From positions 1 through 35,435 of the forward strand of contig NZ_WRPR01000046.1 of assembly GCF_010367455.1 (NCBI RefSeq): a stretch of DNA of 35,435 nucleotides, given 5' to 3'. Shown one piece after another: positions 6,326 to 14,566 of this stretch. The stretch is from Candidatus Laterigemmans baculatus (GTDB lineage Bacteria; Planctomycetota; Planctomycetia; Pirellulales; Pirellulaceae). Position 1 is the first letter of the stretch, and the number at the start of each line of letters is the position of its first letter. A model generated the notes under the pieces. The model saw nothing but the letters and a program-made list of their open reading frames with translations. It searched no databases and was not told the origin of the DNA. The position numbers and the translations under genes were made by a program.

Positions 6326-7873
6326 GTGCCGGCGCAAACGTTAATGATCCAAGGCACGGGTTCGTCGGCCGGTAAGAGCTTGCTAACGGCCGGACTTTGC
6401 CGAGTCTTTGCGCGGCGCGGCCTGCGGGTGGCACCGTTCAAAGCCCAGAATATGTCGAACAACGCGATGGTGTGCGACAACGGCGCCGAGATCGGCCGCT
6501 CGCAGGCGCTACAGGCTCTCGCAGCCGGAGTCCCCTGCCGCGCCGTGATGAACCCGGTCCTGCTCAAACCAGAGGCGGACTCCCGTTCCCAGGTAATCAT
6601 CAATGGAAAACCGTGGGAGACGGTCGCCGCAAGTGACTACTATCGTCGCCGCGATATCCTTTGGCCCGTGGTGACTGCCGCGCTCGATCGACTCCGCGAG
6701 TCGTGCGATCTGGTGCTCATTGAAGGCGCTGGGAGCCCGGCTGAGCTAAATTTTTTGGAGACGGAAATCGTCAACATGGCGGTTGCGCGGTACGCCGATT
6801 CTCCCGTGTTGCTCGTCGGCGATATCGAGCGCGGAGGCGTCTTCGCCCAGCTTTTAGGAACGCTTTGGTTATTGGATCCCGAGGATCGCAAGCGGATCAA
6901 AGGGCTGGTCGTGAATAAATTCCGTGGCGACCTGCGGCTCTTTGATCGAGGCGTGGAGATCCTCGAGCAGCGAGGTAGCCTACCGGTACTCGGCGTGTTG
7001 CCTTGGCTGTCCGAACTGTCGCTTCCTGAGGAGGACGGGCTTGCGCTGAATGAGGAATCAGGGCCTCGTCAGACCGGTTCGACCGACAACTGGACCATCG
7101 ACGTGGCGGTCGTGCAACTTCCCCATATTTCAAATTTTGATGATTTCAATCCCTTGGCTCGCGAGCCTGGGGTGCATCTGCGTTACGCCCGCTCTCGGGC
7201 GGAGCTGGGCCGACCGAGCGTGGTGATTTTACCGGGAACGAAAAACACGTTAGACGACCTGGGCTGGCTTCGGCAGAGCGGCCTTGCGGAACGAATCGGT
7301 GAATTGGCGGAGCAAGGGACGGTGGTCGTTGGGATTTGCGGGGGCTACCAAATGTTGGGCCGCAGGCTTCTCAATCCCGCTGGACTCGAATCGAGTCTTC
7401 ATGAGGCCTCGGGTCTGGGACTACTGCCGGTCGATACGGTGTTTGCTCCCGAGAAACAGACGTATCAGGTTCGCGCTGAAATCGTCGATGACCGCGTGGC
7501 TCCCGGGCTCGGCGGAGCGATGCTCACCGGTTATGAGATTCACAGCGGGCGGACCCATTCACCGTCGGCTTGGCTCCGGCTTTCGCGATCCGCTTCGGGC
7601 CGCCCGGTGGTTGCCGACGGAGCACGTTCGGAGGATGGACGGGTCTGGGGCTGCTACGTCCACGGCTTGTTTGACAACGACCGGTTTCGTCGCGCGTGGC
7701 TAAGCACGCTGGGGCTTGAGCCTTCGAGGCAGCCGGGCTCGTACCGGAGCGCGGCCGAAGTCGTCGAGGCTTCGCTCGATCGCTGGGCGGACCACCTCGA
7801 AGCACATCTGGACCTCGAGCGACTCGAGGCCATCGTATGGGATCTACAACCAGAGATTGCGAATGTCGGATGA
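6326..7873 (+). CDS. cobQ: Cobyric acid synthase (CobQ/CbiP)
   Basis: CobQ amidates the b, d, e and g side chains of adenosylcobyrinic acid a,c-diamide, using glutamine and ATP. The 515-aa protein has the family length. The N-terminal ATPase domain has the P-loop GTGSSAGKS (10-18), PFKAQNMSNNA and LVLIEGAGSPAELN. The C-terminal glutamine amidotransferase domain has GICGGYQMLG with nucleophile Cys338, and YVHGLFDN with His446. The GTG at 6326 is chosen for the GAGGAAGG at 6315-6322; ATG at 6344 is an alternative. It lies 114 bp after the lipoprotein gene and overlaps cobA by 11 bp. This gene opens the tightly packed part of the cobalamin operon. Confidence 0.97.
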   Translation: MPAQTLMIQGTGSSAGKSLLTAGLCRVFARRGLRVAPFKAQNMSNNAMVCDNGAEIGRSQALQALAAGVPCRAVMNPVLLKPEADSRSQVIINGKPWETVAASDYYRRRDILWPVVTAALDRLRESCDLVLIEGAGSPAELNFLETEIVNMAVARYADSPVLLVGDIERGGVFAQLLGTLWLLDPEDRKRIKGLVVNKFRGDLRLFDRGVEILEQRGSLPVLGVLPWLSELSLPEEDGLALNEESGPRQTGSTDNWTIDVAVVQLPHISNFDDFNPLAREPGVHLRYARSRAELGRPSVVILPGTKNTLDDLGWLRQSGLAERIGELAEQGTVVVGICGGYQMLGRRLLNPAGLESSLHEASGLGLLPVDTVFAPEKQTYQVRAEIVDDRVAPGLGGAMLTGYEIHSGRTHSPSAWLRLSRSASGRPVVADGARSEDGRVWGCYVHGLFDNDRFRRAWLSTLGLEPSRQPGSYRSAAEVVEASLDRWADHLEAHLDLERLEAIVWDLQPEIANVG

Positions 7874-8468
7874 AATTGATCGCAAGCACCAAGAGCGGAT
7901 GGTGCGAGTCAATGAGGCTTATGAGAAGCAGTTGGCTTCGGCCGACCGCGAGAAAGGATTGGTCATCGTCCACACGGGGGCCGGTAAAGGAAAGTCGACA
8001 GCCGCTTTCGGAATGGCCGTTCGTGCCCTGGGGCAGGGAATGAAGGTCGGGATCGTTCAGTTTATCAAGGGCGATATTCCCACGGGTGAAGGAGCGTTCT
8101 TTGCCAATCTCAATCTCCCGGTGGAAATGCACACCATGGGAGAGGGCTATACCTGGAAGACGCAAGATCGCCAGCGGGACATTGCAACCGCCGAGCGGGG
8201 TTGGGCGAAAGCGGTGGAATTGATCCGCGATCCGAGTTTCAACATGGTGATCCTCGATGAGCTCAACATCGCCCTGCAGTACGAATACATCCCCATGCAA
8301 ACGGTGCTCGACGAACTGGCTGCGAAGCGAGAGATGCTGCACGTCGTGATCACCGGGCGAAACGCGAAACCGGAACTCATCGAGGCGGCGGATCTGGTTT
8401 CAGAAATGAAAGTGATCAAGCATCCGTACCACCATGGAATCAAACCGCAGCCGGGAGTGGAGTTCTGA
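7863..8468 (+). CDS. cobA: Corrinoid adenosyltransferase CobA/CobO (BtuR family)
   Basis: It transfers the 5'-deoxyadenosyl group of ATP to the cobalt of reduced corrinoids. This is needed both for de novo synthesis and for salvage. The 201-aa product has the N-terminal basic helix (DRKHQERMVRVNEAYEKQ), the P-loop HTGAGKGKSTAAFG (37-50), QFIKGDIPTGE, VILDELNIAL and VITGRNAKPELIEAADLVSEM, all diagnostic of the CobA/CobO/BtuR family. The ATG at 7863 overlaps the end of cobQ by 11 bases. A longer in-frame start at 7716 would only translate cobQ antiphase. Called CobA by the Salmonella scheme and CobO by the Pseudomonas scheme. Confidence 0.96.
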   Translation: MSDEIDRKHQERMVRVNEAYEKQLASADREKGLVIVHTGAGKGKSTAAFGMAVRALGQGMKVGIVQFIKGDIPTGEGAFFANLNLPVEMHTMGEGYTWKTQDRQRDIATAERGWAKAVELIRDPSFNMVILDELNIALQYEYIPMQTVLDELAAKREMLHVVITGRNAKPELIEAADLVSEMKVIKHPYHHGIKPQPGVEF

Positions 8469-9526
8469 AAACTTCGCAGCGAATCGAGGTCGGCGAGATC
8501 TGGCAGCATCTCGACCAGCTGACAAAGCCGCCGCGCAGCCTGGGGCGACTGGAAGCCTTGGCAGCTCGGCTGTGCGCCATTCAGCAAACGCTCGCTCCGG
8601 TGACGCGACCACGGCGGTTGGTGGTTTTTGCCGCCGACCATGGGGTGGTGGCCGAGGGCGTGTCGGCGTGGCCTGCGGAGGTGACCGGGCTAATGGTGGC
8701 GAACATTCGCGGCGGCGGAGCGGCTTCGAATGTATTGGCGCGGACGACCGAGACCGAGTTGCGGCTCGTCGATGTCGGCTCGCTCGCCGACCGAGCCGAG
8801 TGCGCCGGGGGTGTGATGGCGGATCCCGCGGTTGCTTTTCGCGACGCGAGAATTGGCCCTGGTTCCCACAATCTGCTTCACGAGCCGGCGGTCCGCCCGG
8901 AGGAGTTCGCCCGCGCCTTGCAGATCGGCCGGGAGGAAGCGCGGCGGGCCGCTGAGGAGGGAATGGCGGTCGTCGCGTGCGGCGAAATGGGAATCGGCAA
9001 TACGACGGCGGCCGCTTGCCTGACGATGCTGCTGGCCGGCGTCCCGCTCGAGGATGCGGTGGGCCGAGGGGCTGGCGCCGACGAGGCCGTGCTCGAGCGG
9101 AAGCGAGCGGTGGTCGGCGAGGCTGTCGCGCGCGTCCGCCGGGAGCATGCAGCCGGTTCCGAACAGGCGATTGCGGCTCTCGCCGGACTGGAGATTTTGG
9201 CCATGGCGGGCTTCTTCCTCGAGGCCCGGGAGGCAGGGCTTACGATCGTGCTCGACGGTTATGTGACGACCGCCGCGGCGCTGATCGCCGAAACGCTCGC
9301 TCCGGGGTGCGCCCAGTCGATGCTCGCCTCGCACCGCTCGGTCGAACCGGGACACCGGGGGGCTCTGGAGTTTCTCCAGCTGTCGCCGTTTTTGGAGTGG
9401 GAGTTGCGACTCGGTGAGGGGACCGGTGCGCTGCTACTGATGCCGCTCATTGATGCTGCCGCGGCGATCTGCAGCCAGATGCGGACGTTCGCCGAACTGG
9501 GGATCGACTCGGAGCCGACCGGATGA
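8465..9526 (+). CDS. cobT: Nicotinate-nucleotide--dimethylbenzimidazole phosphoribosyltransferase CobT, probable CTG start
   Basis: CobT makes alpha-ribazole phosphate, the activated lower ligand, from nicotinate mononucleotide and dimethylbenzimidazole. Motifs: LTKPPRSLGRLEALA (19-33), FAADHGVV, GNTTAAACLTMLL and LGEGTGALLLMPLIDAA with catalytic Glu318. The conserved LTKP...SLG...LE block lies upstream of the first TTG (8558), and no ATG, GTG or TTG precedes it in frame. CTG at 8465 overlaps the cobA stop as CTGA, has GGAG at 8454-8457 and 8459-8462, and gives 353 aa with the catalytic Glu at 318, next to 317 of the Salmonella enzyme. A CTG start is therefore my call; TTG 8558 would lose about 31 conserved residues. 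It overlaps cobS by four bases. Confidence 0.93.
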   Translation: MKTSQRIEVGEIWQHLDQLTKPPRSLGRLEALAARLCAIQQTLAPVTRPRRLVVFAADHGVVAEGVSAWPAEVTGLMVANIRGGGAASNVLARTTETELRLVDVGSLADRAECAGGVMADPAVAFRDARIGPGSHNLLHEPAVRPEEFARALQIGREEARRAAEEGMAVVACGEMGIGNTTAAACLTMLLAGVPLEDAVGRGAGADEAVLERKRAVVGEAVARVRREHAAGSEQAIAALAGLEILAMAGFFLEAREAGLTIVLDGYVTTAAALIAETLAPGCAQSMLASHRSVEPGHRGALEFLQLSPFLEWELRLGEGTGALLLMPLIDAAAAICSQMRTFAELGIDSEPTG

Positions 9527-10380
9527 GGCACGCCGCATCCGTGGAAAACGCGGGAACAAAGGAGACGGTCGCCGAAAGCGAAGTCGCAGCCGTTCGCCCC
9601 GGGATCGAATGGGCCGAGGCGTTGGTGACGGCGGTTCAGTTCCTGACCCGCGTGCCTCTTTCATCCCGGGCGCCCACCGCCGCGGCGCTGCGCCGAGCGC
9701 CGCTGTTCTTCCCGTTGGTGGGACTGGCGATCGGCTGCTTCACCGCCAGCGTGTTTTGGCTCGTCGGGCTCGCCTGGCCGGTGTGGGTGGCGGTGTTGGT
9801 CGCGTTGGCGGTGGAGCTACGGCTGACCGGCGCCCTGCACGAGGACGGCTTGGCCGATTTCTGTGACGCCTTTGGTGGCGGTTGGGACCGGGAGCAGGTG
9901 CTCGGGATCCTCAAAGACAGCCGCATTGGGACCTATGGGACGGCGGGGCTTGTGTGCGGGATGCTGCTGCGGATTGCCGCTTTGGGGAGCATCGTCATTG
10001 ATCGCGGCGACGACGGCTGGCTCGATGCCGCGTCGGCGCTGGTCGCCAGCGCGGCCGCGGGGCGGTGGATGATCGTGCTGGTCATGGCAGCCATTCCCCC
10101 GGTGGCCGAGCGGGAGAGCCTGTCGCGGGATGTGGGAAGCCAAGTGTCATGGCGCGGGTTTGCCGTCAGCGGGTTAGGAGCGCTGCCAGCGATCGCTTGG
10201 TTCACCTACCTGATGCCAGCGGCGAGCTTGATTGCGGTGGGGTTGAACGCGGTCGCCCTCCTGATGCTCGGCTCGCTGATTCGCCGCAAACTCGGTGGCG
10301 TGACGGGCGATTGCCTCGGTTGCATCGGCTATGTCTCGCAGGTCCTCTGGCTCGTCGCAGCCACAGCGAGGGTCCCATGA
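9523..10380 (+). CDS. cobS: Adenosylcobinamide-GDP ribazoletransferase CobS
   Basis: CobS is the membrane cobalamin (5'-phosphate) synthase that joins adenosylcobinamide-GDP to alpha-ribazole or its phosphate. The 285-aa protein is strongly hydrophobic with several predicted membrane helices. It carries the family core LTGALHEDGLADFCDAFGGG, the acidic Mg-binding segment, followed by ILKDSRIGTYG and, near the end, GGVTGDCLGC. About 25 N-terminal residues before FLTRVPL are hydrophilic and not conserved. ATG overlaps the cobT stop (ATGA at 9523-9526), and its own TGA overlaps the next ATG in the same way, so synthesis of the three proteins is probably coupled. Confidence 0.95.
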   Translation: MRHAASVENAGTKETVAESEVAAVRPGIEWAEALVTAVQFLTRVPLSSRAPTAAALRRAPLFFPLVGLAIGCFTASVFWLVGLAWPVWVAVLVALAVELRLTGALHEDGLADFCDAFGGGWDREQVLGILKDSRIGTYGTAGLVCGMLLRIAALGSIVIDRGDDGWLDAASALVASAAAGRWMIVLVMAAIPPVAERESLSRDVGSQVSWRGFAVSGLGALPAIAWFTYLMPAASLIAVGLNAVALLMLGSLIRRKLGGVTGDCLGCIGYVSQVLWLVAATARVP

Positions 10381-11021
10381 ACCACGGCTTCAGTCTGGGT
10401 GAAGTGATCGACGGTTCGCAGTGGCCGGATGTTTTGGAAGGCATGTTGCTGGTTCGCCATCCGCAGGTCGACTCTGGCGTGCAAGGCCTCTGCTACGGAC
10501 GCAGCGACGTGCCGCTCAGCCTCGAGGGGGTTGGCCAAAGCCAGCTCCTGGCCGACCGCCTGGCTCGTCTTCCCGTCCGCCGCATCTTTCACAGCGGCCT
10601 CCAGCGGACCCGCGTGTTGGCCCAGCGACTTGGAGAGTTGACGGGGATCGAGCCGCGGCCAAGCGAGGCGCTGGTTGAGCGCGATTTCGGCGACTGGGAA
10701 TTGCAGTCGTGGGAGGAGATCTACCGTCGCGAGGGGGAAGGAATGCTGAGGATGATCAGCGAACCGGAGACCTATCGACCCGGCGGCGGGGAGACGACGT
10801 GGGAGCTCGCCGACCGAGTTTGGAATGGGCTTCAGGGGAAGCGAGCAGGGTGCCGGCAAGGTGGAGGGCTGACCGTCGCGGTGACGCACGGAGGACCGAT
10901 TGCCGCGTACCGGGGACGGCTCGGCGGGCTGCCGGTCGCTGACTGGCCGTCGCTGATTCCCGCCTGTGGAACGCCGGTGTGGATCGAAGTCGAAAAGCCG
11001 CTCGCCGGGAGTGCCGTTTGA
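10377..11021 (+). CDS. cobC: Histidine phosphatase, alpha-ribazole phosphatase CobC type
   Basis: A 214-aa histidine phosphatase (phosphoglycerate mutase-like fold). In this operon the likely role is removal of phosphate from alpha-ribazole or cobalamin 5'-phosphate. The phospho-accepting motif is LLVRHPQ with Arg27 and His28; most relatives have RHG, so Pro replaces Gly. VERDFGDWE is the CobC-type acidic motif, and VTHGGP holds the second catalytic His171. The start overlaps the cobS stop by ATGA at 10377. About 22 residues precede the core. The stop overlaps the cobU ATG (TGATG). Context rather than sequence sets the substrate, so another phosphatase role remains possible. Confidence 0.88.
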   Translation: MNHGFSLGEVIDGSQWPDVLEGMLLVRHPQVDSGVQGLCYGRSDVPLSLEGVGQSQLLADRLARLPVRRIFHSGLQRTRVLAQRLGELTGIEPRPSEALVERDFGDWELQSWEEIYRREGEGMLRMISEPETYRPGGGETTWELADRVWNGLQGKRAGCRQGGGLTVAVTHGGPIAAYRGRLGGLPVADWPSLIPACGTPVWIEVEKPLAGSAV

Positions 11022-11617
11022 TGTCGCGATTGGTGCTCGTGCTGGGCGGCGTTCGCAGCGGCAAAAGTCGCTTTGGTCAATCGCTGGCCGAACGGCTCGG
11101 GGGCGAGGACGTCCTGTTTGTGGCGACGGCCGAAGCGGGGGATGCGGAAATGGGACGCCGCATCGAGCATCATCGCGGCTCGCGGCCTGCCGCCTGGAAA
11201 ACGCTCGAGCAGCCGCGGGGCACCGGGCGAGCCCTGATGACGCTCGAGCCATCGCCGCCGGTGATTCTGGTCGACTGCCTGACGCTGCTTGTCAGCAACA
11301 CGCTGTTGGCGTCGGATGGAAATATAGAAGAAGCGGAGCGAAGCGTGACCGAGGAGGTCGAGGCACTGGTCGCTGCCGCGCGGCAGCACGACGCGACAAT
11401 GATCGTCGTTTCGGGAGAAGTGGGGCAGGGAGTGGTCCCGGACTCGTCGCTCGGTCGAGCCTTTCGCGATTTGCTCGGCTGGGCCAACCAACAGTTCGCT
11501 GCCGAGGCAGAGGAAACCTATTGGATGGTGGCCGGAATGGCCGTTGAAGTGAAGTCGCTGGCCACGTCGATCGAAGCGGCTGCGGCAGTGACGAATGGCA
11601 CTGGAGCGAAGCGGTGA
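11021..11617 (+). CDS. cobU: Adenosylcobinamide kinase / adenosylcobinamide-phosphate guanylyltransferase CobU
   Basis: CobU phosphorylates adenosylcobinamide and then adds GMP, giving the adenosylcobinamide-GDP used by CobS. The 198-aa product matches the CobU/CobP family: P-loop GGVRSGKS (9-16), ATAEAGDAEMGRRIEHHR with the His-rich region that carries the guanylylated His, VDCLTLLVSN as the Walker-B-like element, and VVSGEVGQGVVP. ATG at 11021 shares its A with the TGA stop of cobC. The longer in-frame start at 10979 lies wholly inside cobC and is not needed. The stop overlaps the next gene by GTGA. Confidence 0.96.
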   Translation: MSRLVLVLGGVRSGKSRFGQSLAERLGGEDVLFVATAEAGDAEMGRRIEHHRGSRPAAWKTLEQPRGTGRALMTLEPSPPVILVDCLTLLVSNTLLASDGNIEEAERSVTEEVEALVAAARQHDATMIVVSGEVGQGVVPDSSLGRAFRDLLGWANQQFAAEAEETYWMVAGMAVEVKSLATSIEAAAAVTNGTGAKR

Positions 11618-12735
11618 AGAACGAACCGAACTGTCGAGCGGCCGCTGGCGCATCGAATCGCCTTGGGTGGACCGCGTGCGTGCTGGCGGCCCTCACCTGC
11701 TGCGGCTCGACGATCGGCTGCGGCGAGTCGCTTCGCGAGGTCCGCGAGACCGGCCACTCGCCAGCCGAGCCTGCGGCGGTTGCCGAGCCCGCGGCGGTTG
11801 CTGATCCTGCGGCGCCCGCCGAACCTGCTGCGTTCACTGTCGCGGCGGTTCGCACTGGCTCGGCCGTGACCGTCGTCGATCGTCTTGGACGCCGCCTCGA
11901 CCTTTCCGCCCTCCCACAGCGGATCGTCTCGCTCTCCCCATCGCTGACCGAAATCCTGTTTGCGATCGGGGCCGGAGATCGTTTGGTCGGCGCGACGCAG
12001 CACTGCGATTATCCACCGGCGGCTCAACGGGTGGCTCGCGTCGGGGGCGGGACGCTGGAGAGTCTGAATCAAGAAACGATTCTCGCGCTCGAGCCGGACC
12101 TGGTGCTCTGCAAGGGGGACAGCCATGAACCTCTAGTGAGGAACCTGGAGCGGCTCGAAATCCCGGCCCTGGCGCTGGGACCGGAAAACCTCGGCGAGCT
12201 CGAGTCGCACACGCGAATGCTGGGGGAATTGACCGGCCAAGCGGAGCAAGCCGAGGCACTGGTCGATTCGATGGAGCGGCGGATTGCGGCGGTCGTCCAG
12301 CGGATTCCTTCGGGGGAGTCGCCGACGGTCTTCTATCAGGTTTGGGATGAACCGCTGATGACCGCGGGCCCCGGTTCCTACATCGGCGAGTTGATCGAGT
12401 TGGCCGGTGCACGCAATCTGTTTGCAGATGCCGAAATCCGGTATCCGAAGGTCAGTCCCGAAGCGGTGGTTGCAGGGAATCCCGAGGTGATCCTCGCTCC
12501 CGAGTCGCACGCCACGCCGGTGACCGTGGAAAGCATCCTGTCGAGGCCGGGCTGGAGTGCGGTACGGGCGGTCCAGGAGAATCGGGTTTACGTGATTGAT
12601 CGCAACCACATTTCCCGCTGCGGCCCTCGGCTGATCGACGCCCTAGAAGAAATTGTCGACGTGCTCTACTCCGAACACTCCGCGGTGAACGTGCAGGATG
12701 GGGCCGTGGAGAGTGCGCGGGACGCTGTGCCGTGA
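11614..12735 (+). CDS. btuF: BtuF-like cobalamin ABC transporter substrate-binding lipoprotein
   Basis: A 373-aa class III periplasmic binding protein, followed directly by its permease and ATPase. The N-terminus has a hydrophobic stretch and Cys residues (LTCCGSTIGC) that suit a lipoprotein signal. A tandem-repeat linker of four AEPAAV-type hexapeptides (51-74) precedes the fold. The binding domain has RIVSLSPSLTEILFAIGAGDRLVGAT, CDYP, VGG, LEPDLVLC and a long bridging helix, as in BtuF and FecB proteins. Cobalamin as ligand follows from the operon, not from the sequence alone. Starts at GTG 11614 within the GTGA overlap with cobU. No outer-membrane receptor gene such as btuB is present. Confidence 0.9.
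   Translation: MKNEPNCRAAAGASNRLGWTACVLAALTCCGSTIGCGESLREVRETGHSPAEPAAVAEPAAVADPAAPAEPAAFTVAAVRTGSAVTVVDRLGRRLDLSALPQRIVSLSPSLTEILFAIGAGDRLVGATQHCDYPPAAQRVARVGGGTLESLNQETILALEPDLVLCKGDSHEPLVRNLERLEIPALALGPENLGELESHTRMLGELTGQAEQAEALVDSMERRIAAVVQRIPSGESPTVFYQVWDEPLMTAGPGSYIGELIELAGARNLFADAEIRYPKVSPEAVVAGNPEVILAPESHATPVTVESILSRPGWSAVRAVQENRVYVIDRNHISRCGPRLIDALEEIVDVLYSEHSAVNVQDGAVESARDAVP
11764..11835 (+). repeat. Four 18-bp in-frame tandem repeats in btuF linker
   Basis: Four 18-bp units encode AEPAAV, AEPAAV, ADPAAP and AEPAAF (11764, 11782, 11800, 11818). They lengthen the tether between the lipid-modified Cys and the binding domain. Confidence 0.85.
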
Positions 12736-13751
12736 AAGTCGCAACACTCACAACCGTCGGACTCGGAGTGGTGCTGATCGTTACGGTCGTGGTCAGTTTG
12801 GCGATCGGAACGGTGGCCGTGCCCGTGCGGGGCATCTTCGAGCTGCTCCTGGGGATGGATTCCCCGTCGCTGAGTTCGACCGAGCAGGTCATTCTGATGC
12901 AACTCCGGCTGCCGCGAATTTTTACGGCCTGTGTGGTCGGCGGTGCGTTGGGAGTCGCGGGGGCAGGCTACCAAGGCTTGTTTCGCAACCCGCTGGCCGA
13001 CCCGTTCGTGATTGGTGCTTCGAGTGGCGCGGGGCTGGGGGTTACGATCGCGATCATCCTGGGACTCCAGTGGACGATTTGGGGAGTCGGAGCGATATCG
13101 TTGGCCGCGTTGCTGGGAGCCATCACCGCCGTCGCTGCGGTTTTCGGAATCGCGACGGCGGGACGGCGGGTACCGACGCTTTCGTTGCTGCTTGCGGGAG
13201 TTGCCTTGAGCAGCCTGATCAGCGCGATCATGTCACTGCTGATGTTTATCAACGATGAAAAGTTGGTCGCGATCTTCGGCTGGTTGATGGGCAGCCTGTC
13301 GGGCAAGAGCTGGTCGGTGGTGTGGACCGCTGGCGGGCTTGCTGGGAGCGGGATTGTCGTCCTGTGGGGGCTCTCTCGGGCCCTGGATGCATTGACGTTT
13401 GGAGAGGAGACCGCGGCCTCGCTGGGGCTGAGCCTCAAGGGGTTGCGATTCCTGGTGGTCCTCGCGGCGAGCACGGCAACCGCTGCGGCCGTTGCCGCCG
13501 CCGGGGTGATCGGATTCGTGGGGCTGATCGCGCCGCACATTGCCCGCTCGTTGGTGGGAGCCCGTCACGTGCATGTGATCCCCGCCAGCGCCCTGGTGGG
13601 CGCGATCTTATTGCTCGTCGCCGACGATGTGGCAAGGACGGTCGTCGCACCGGCGGAGCTTCCCGTCGGGGTGGTGACGGCGCTTCTTGGCGGCCCGTTT
13701 TTTCTGTACCTACTCAAAACCCGCCAAGAAGAGTTCGTGGCGCAAACATGA
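12732..13751 (+). CDS. btuC: BtuC-like cobalamin ABC transporter permease
   Basis: A 339-aa FecCD-family permease with about ten membrane helices, forming the inner-membrane channel for corrinoid uptake. Family features: LRLPRIFTACVVGGALGVAGAGYQGLFRNPLADPFVIGASSGA in the N-terminal third (given here as one continuous conserved region, 56-98 approximately), GWLMGSL, and GVIGFVGLIAPHIAR near the end, which couples to the ATPase. GTG at 12732 overlaps the btuF stop by GTGA, and ATG of btuD overlaps this stop by ATGA. Specificity for cobalamin is inferred from the riboswitch operon; iron-siderophore permeases look alike. Confidence 0.92.
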   Translation: MKVATLTTVGLGVVLIVTVVVSLAIGTVAVPVRGIFELLLGMDSPSLSSTEQVILMQLRLPRIFTACVVGGALGVAGAGYQGLFRNPLADPFVIGASSGAGLGVTIAIILGLQWTIWGVGAISLAALLGAITAVAAVFGIATAGRRVPTLSLLLAGVALSSLISAIMSLLMFINDEKLVAIFGWLMGSLSGKSWSVVWTAGGLAGSGIVVLWGLSRALDALTFGEETAASLGLSLKGLRFLVVLAASTATAAAVAAAGVIGFVGLIAPHIARSLVGARHVHVIPASALVGAILLLVADDVARTVVAPAELPVGVVTALLGGPFFLYLLKTRQEEFVAQT

Positions 13752-14566
13752 GTGTCCTGCAAGCTCAAGGCATAACCTGCGGGTACGCCGATCGCACCGT
13801 CCTCGACCGGGTTTCCCTGGAACTGCATCCTGGCGAAGTGGCAATCTTGCTCGGTGCCAATGGCGCGGGGAAAACAACTTTGCTGCGAGCGCTCTCCCGT
13901 CGGCTCGAGCCTCGGGCCGGCCAGGTATTGCTGGACCGCCAGGAGCTCTCGGGGTTCGGCAATCAGCAGTTGGCTCGCCAGATCGCCTTGATGCCGCAAA
14001 ACGAACGCCGCGACTGGCCACTGTCGGTCGTCGACGCCGTTTCACTCGGCCGAGCGCCTCACCGGGGTTGGATGCTCCCGATGACTTCGCGAGACCGCCT
14101 GACGGTCGAACGGGCGTTGGAGCTGACATGCCTGCGCGAGCTCCGAGACCGGCCGATCACCGAGCTCTCCGGCGGCGAGTGGCGGCGGATGGTGCTGGCC
14201 CGGGCGATTGCGCAGGAAGCGAAGATCTTGCTTCTGGACGAGCCCACTGCGGGGCTCGACGTGCGGTACCAAGTCGAGATGTTGGCGCTGGTCAAGCGAA
14301 TGGCAGCCGAGCAAAAGATGGTAATTATGCTCACCTTGCATGATCTCAATCACGCGTCGCTATATGGCGATCATTTGATCTTGCTCCACGACGGCCAGAT
14401 TGTCGCTACGGGAAAACCGGCAGACGTGTTGCATGCGGAGCGGATTGAAGCAGCGTTCGGTATCCGAGTGATGGTAATTCCGCATCCGGTCTATGAGACG
14501 CCGCTCGTCGTTCCCCTCGACCCCATGGATCAGGAGCCGGTCGCGGATCGGGCGGACGAAAGCTAA
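13748..14566 (+). CDS. btuD: BtuD-like cobalamin ABC transporter ATPase
   Basis: A 272-aa ABC ATPase that powers the BtuFC-type importer. Walker A is GANGAGKT (36-43), the Q-loop is ALMPQNE, the signature LSGGE is at 140-144, Walker B ILLLDEP at 160-166, and the switch His sits in TLHDLN. About 30 residues beyond the usual domain end in an acidic tail. The start overlaps btuC by ATGA; the TAA stop is followed immediately by the ATG of cbiB with no spacer. As for the permease, the cobalamin substrate is inferred from the operon. Confidence 0.94.
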   Translation: MSVLQAQGITCGYADRTVLDRVSLELHPGEVAILLGANGAGKTTLLRALSRRLEPRAGQVLLDRQELSGFGNQQLARQIALMPQNERRDWPLSVVDAVSLGRAPHRGWMLPMTSRDRLTVERALELTCLRELRDRPITELSGGEWRRMVLARAIAQEAKILLLDEPTAGLDVRYQVEMLALVKRMAAEQKMVIMLTLHDLNHASLYGDHLILLHDGQIVATGKPADVLHAERIEAAFGIRVMVIPHPVYETPLVVPLDPMDQEPVADRADES

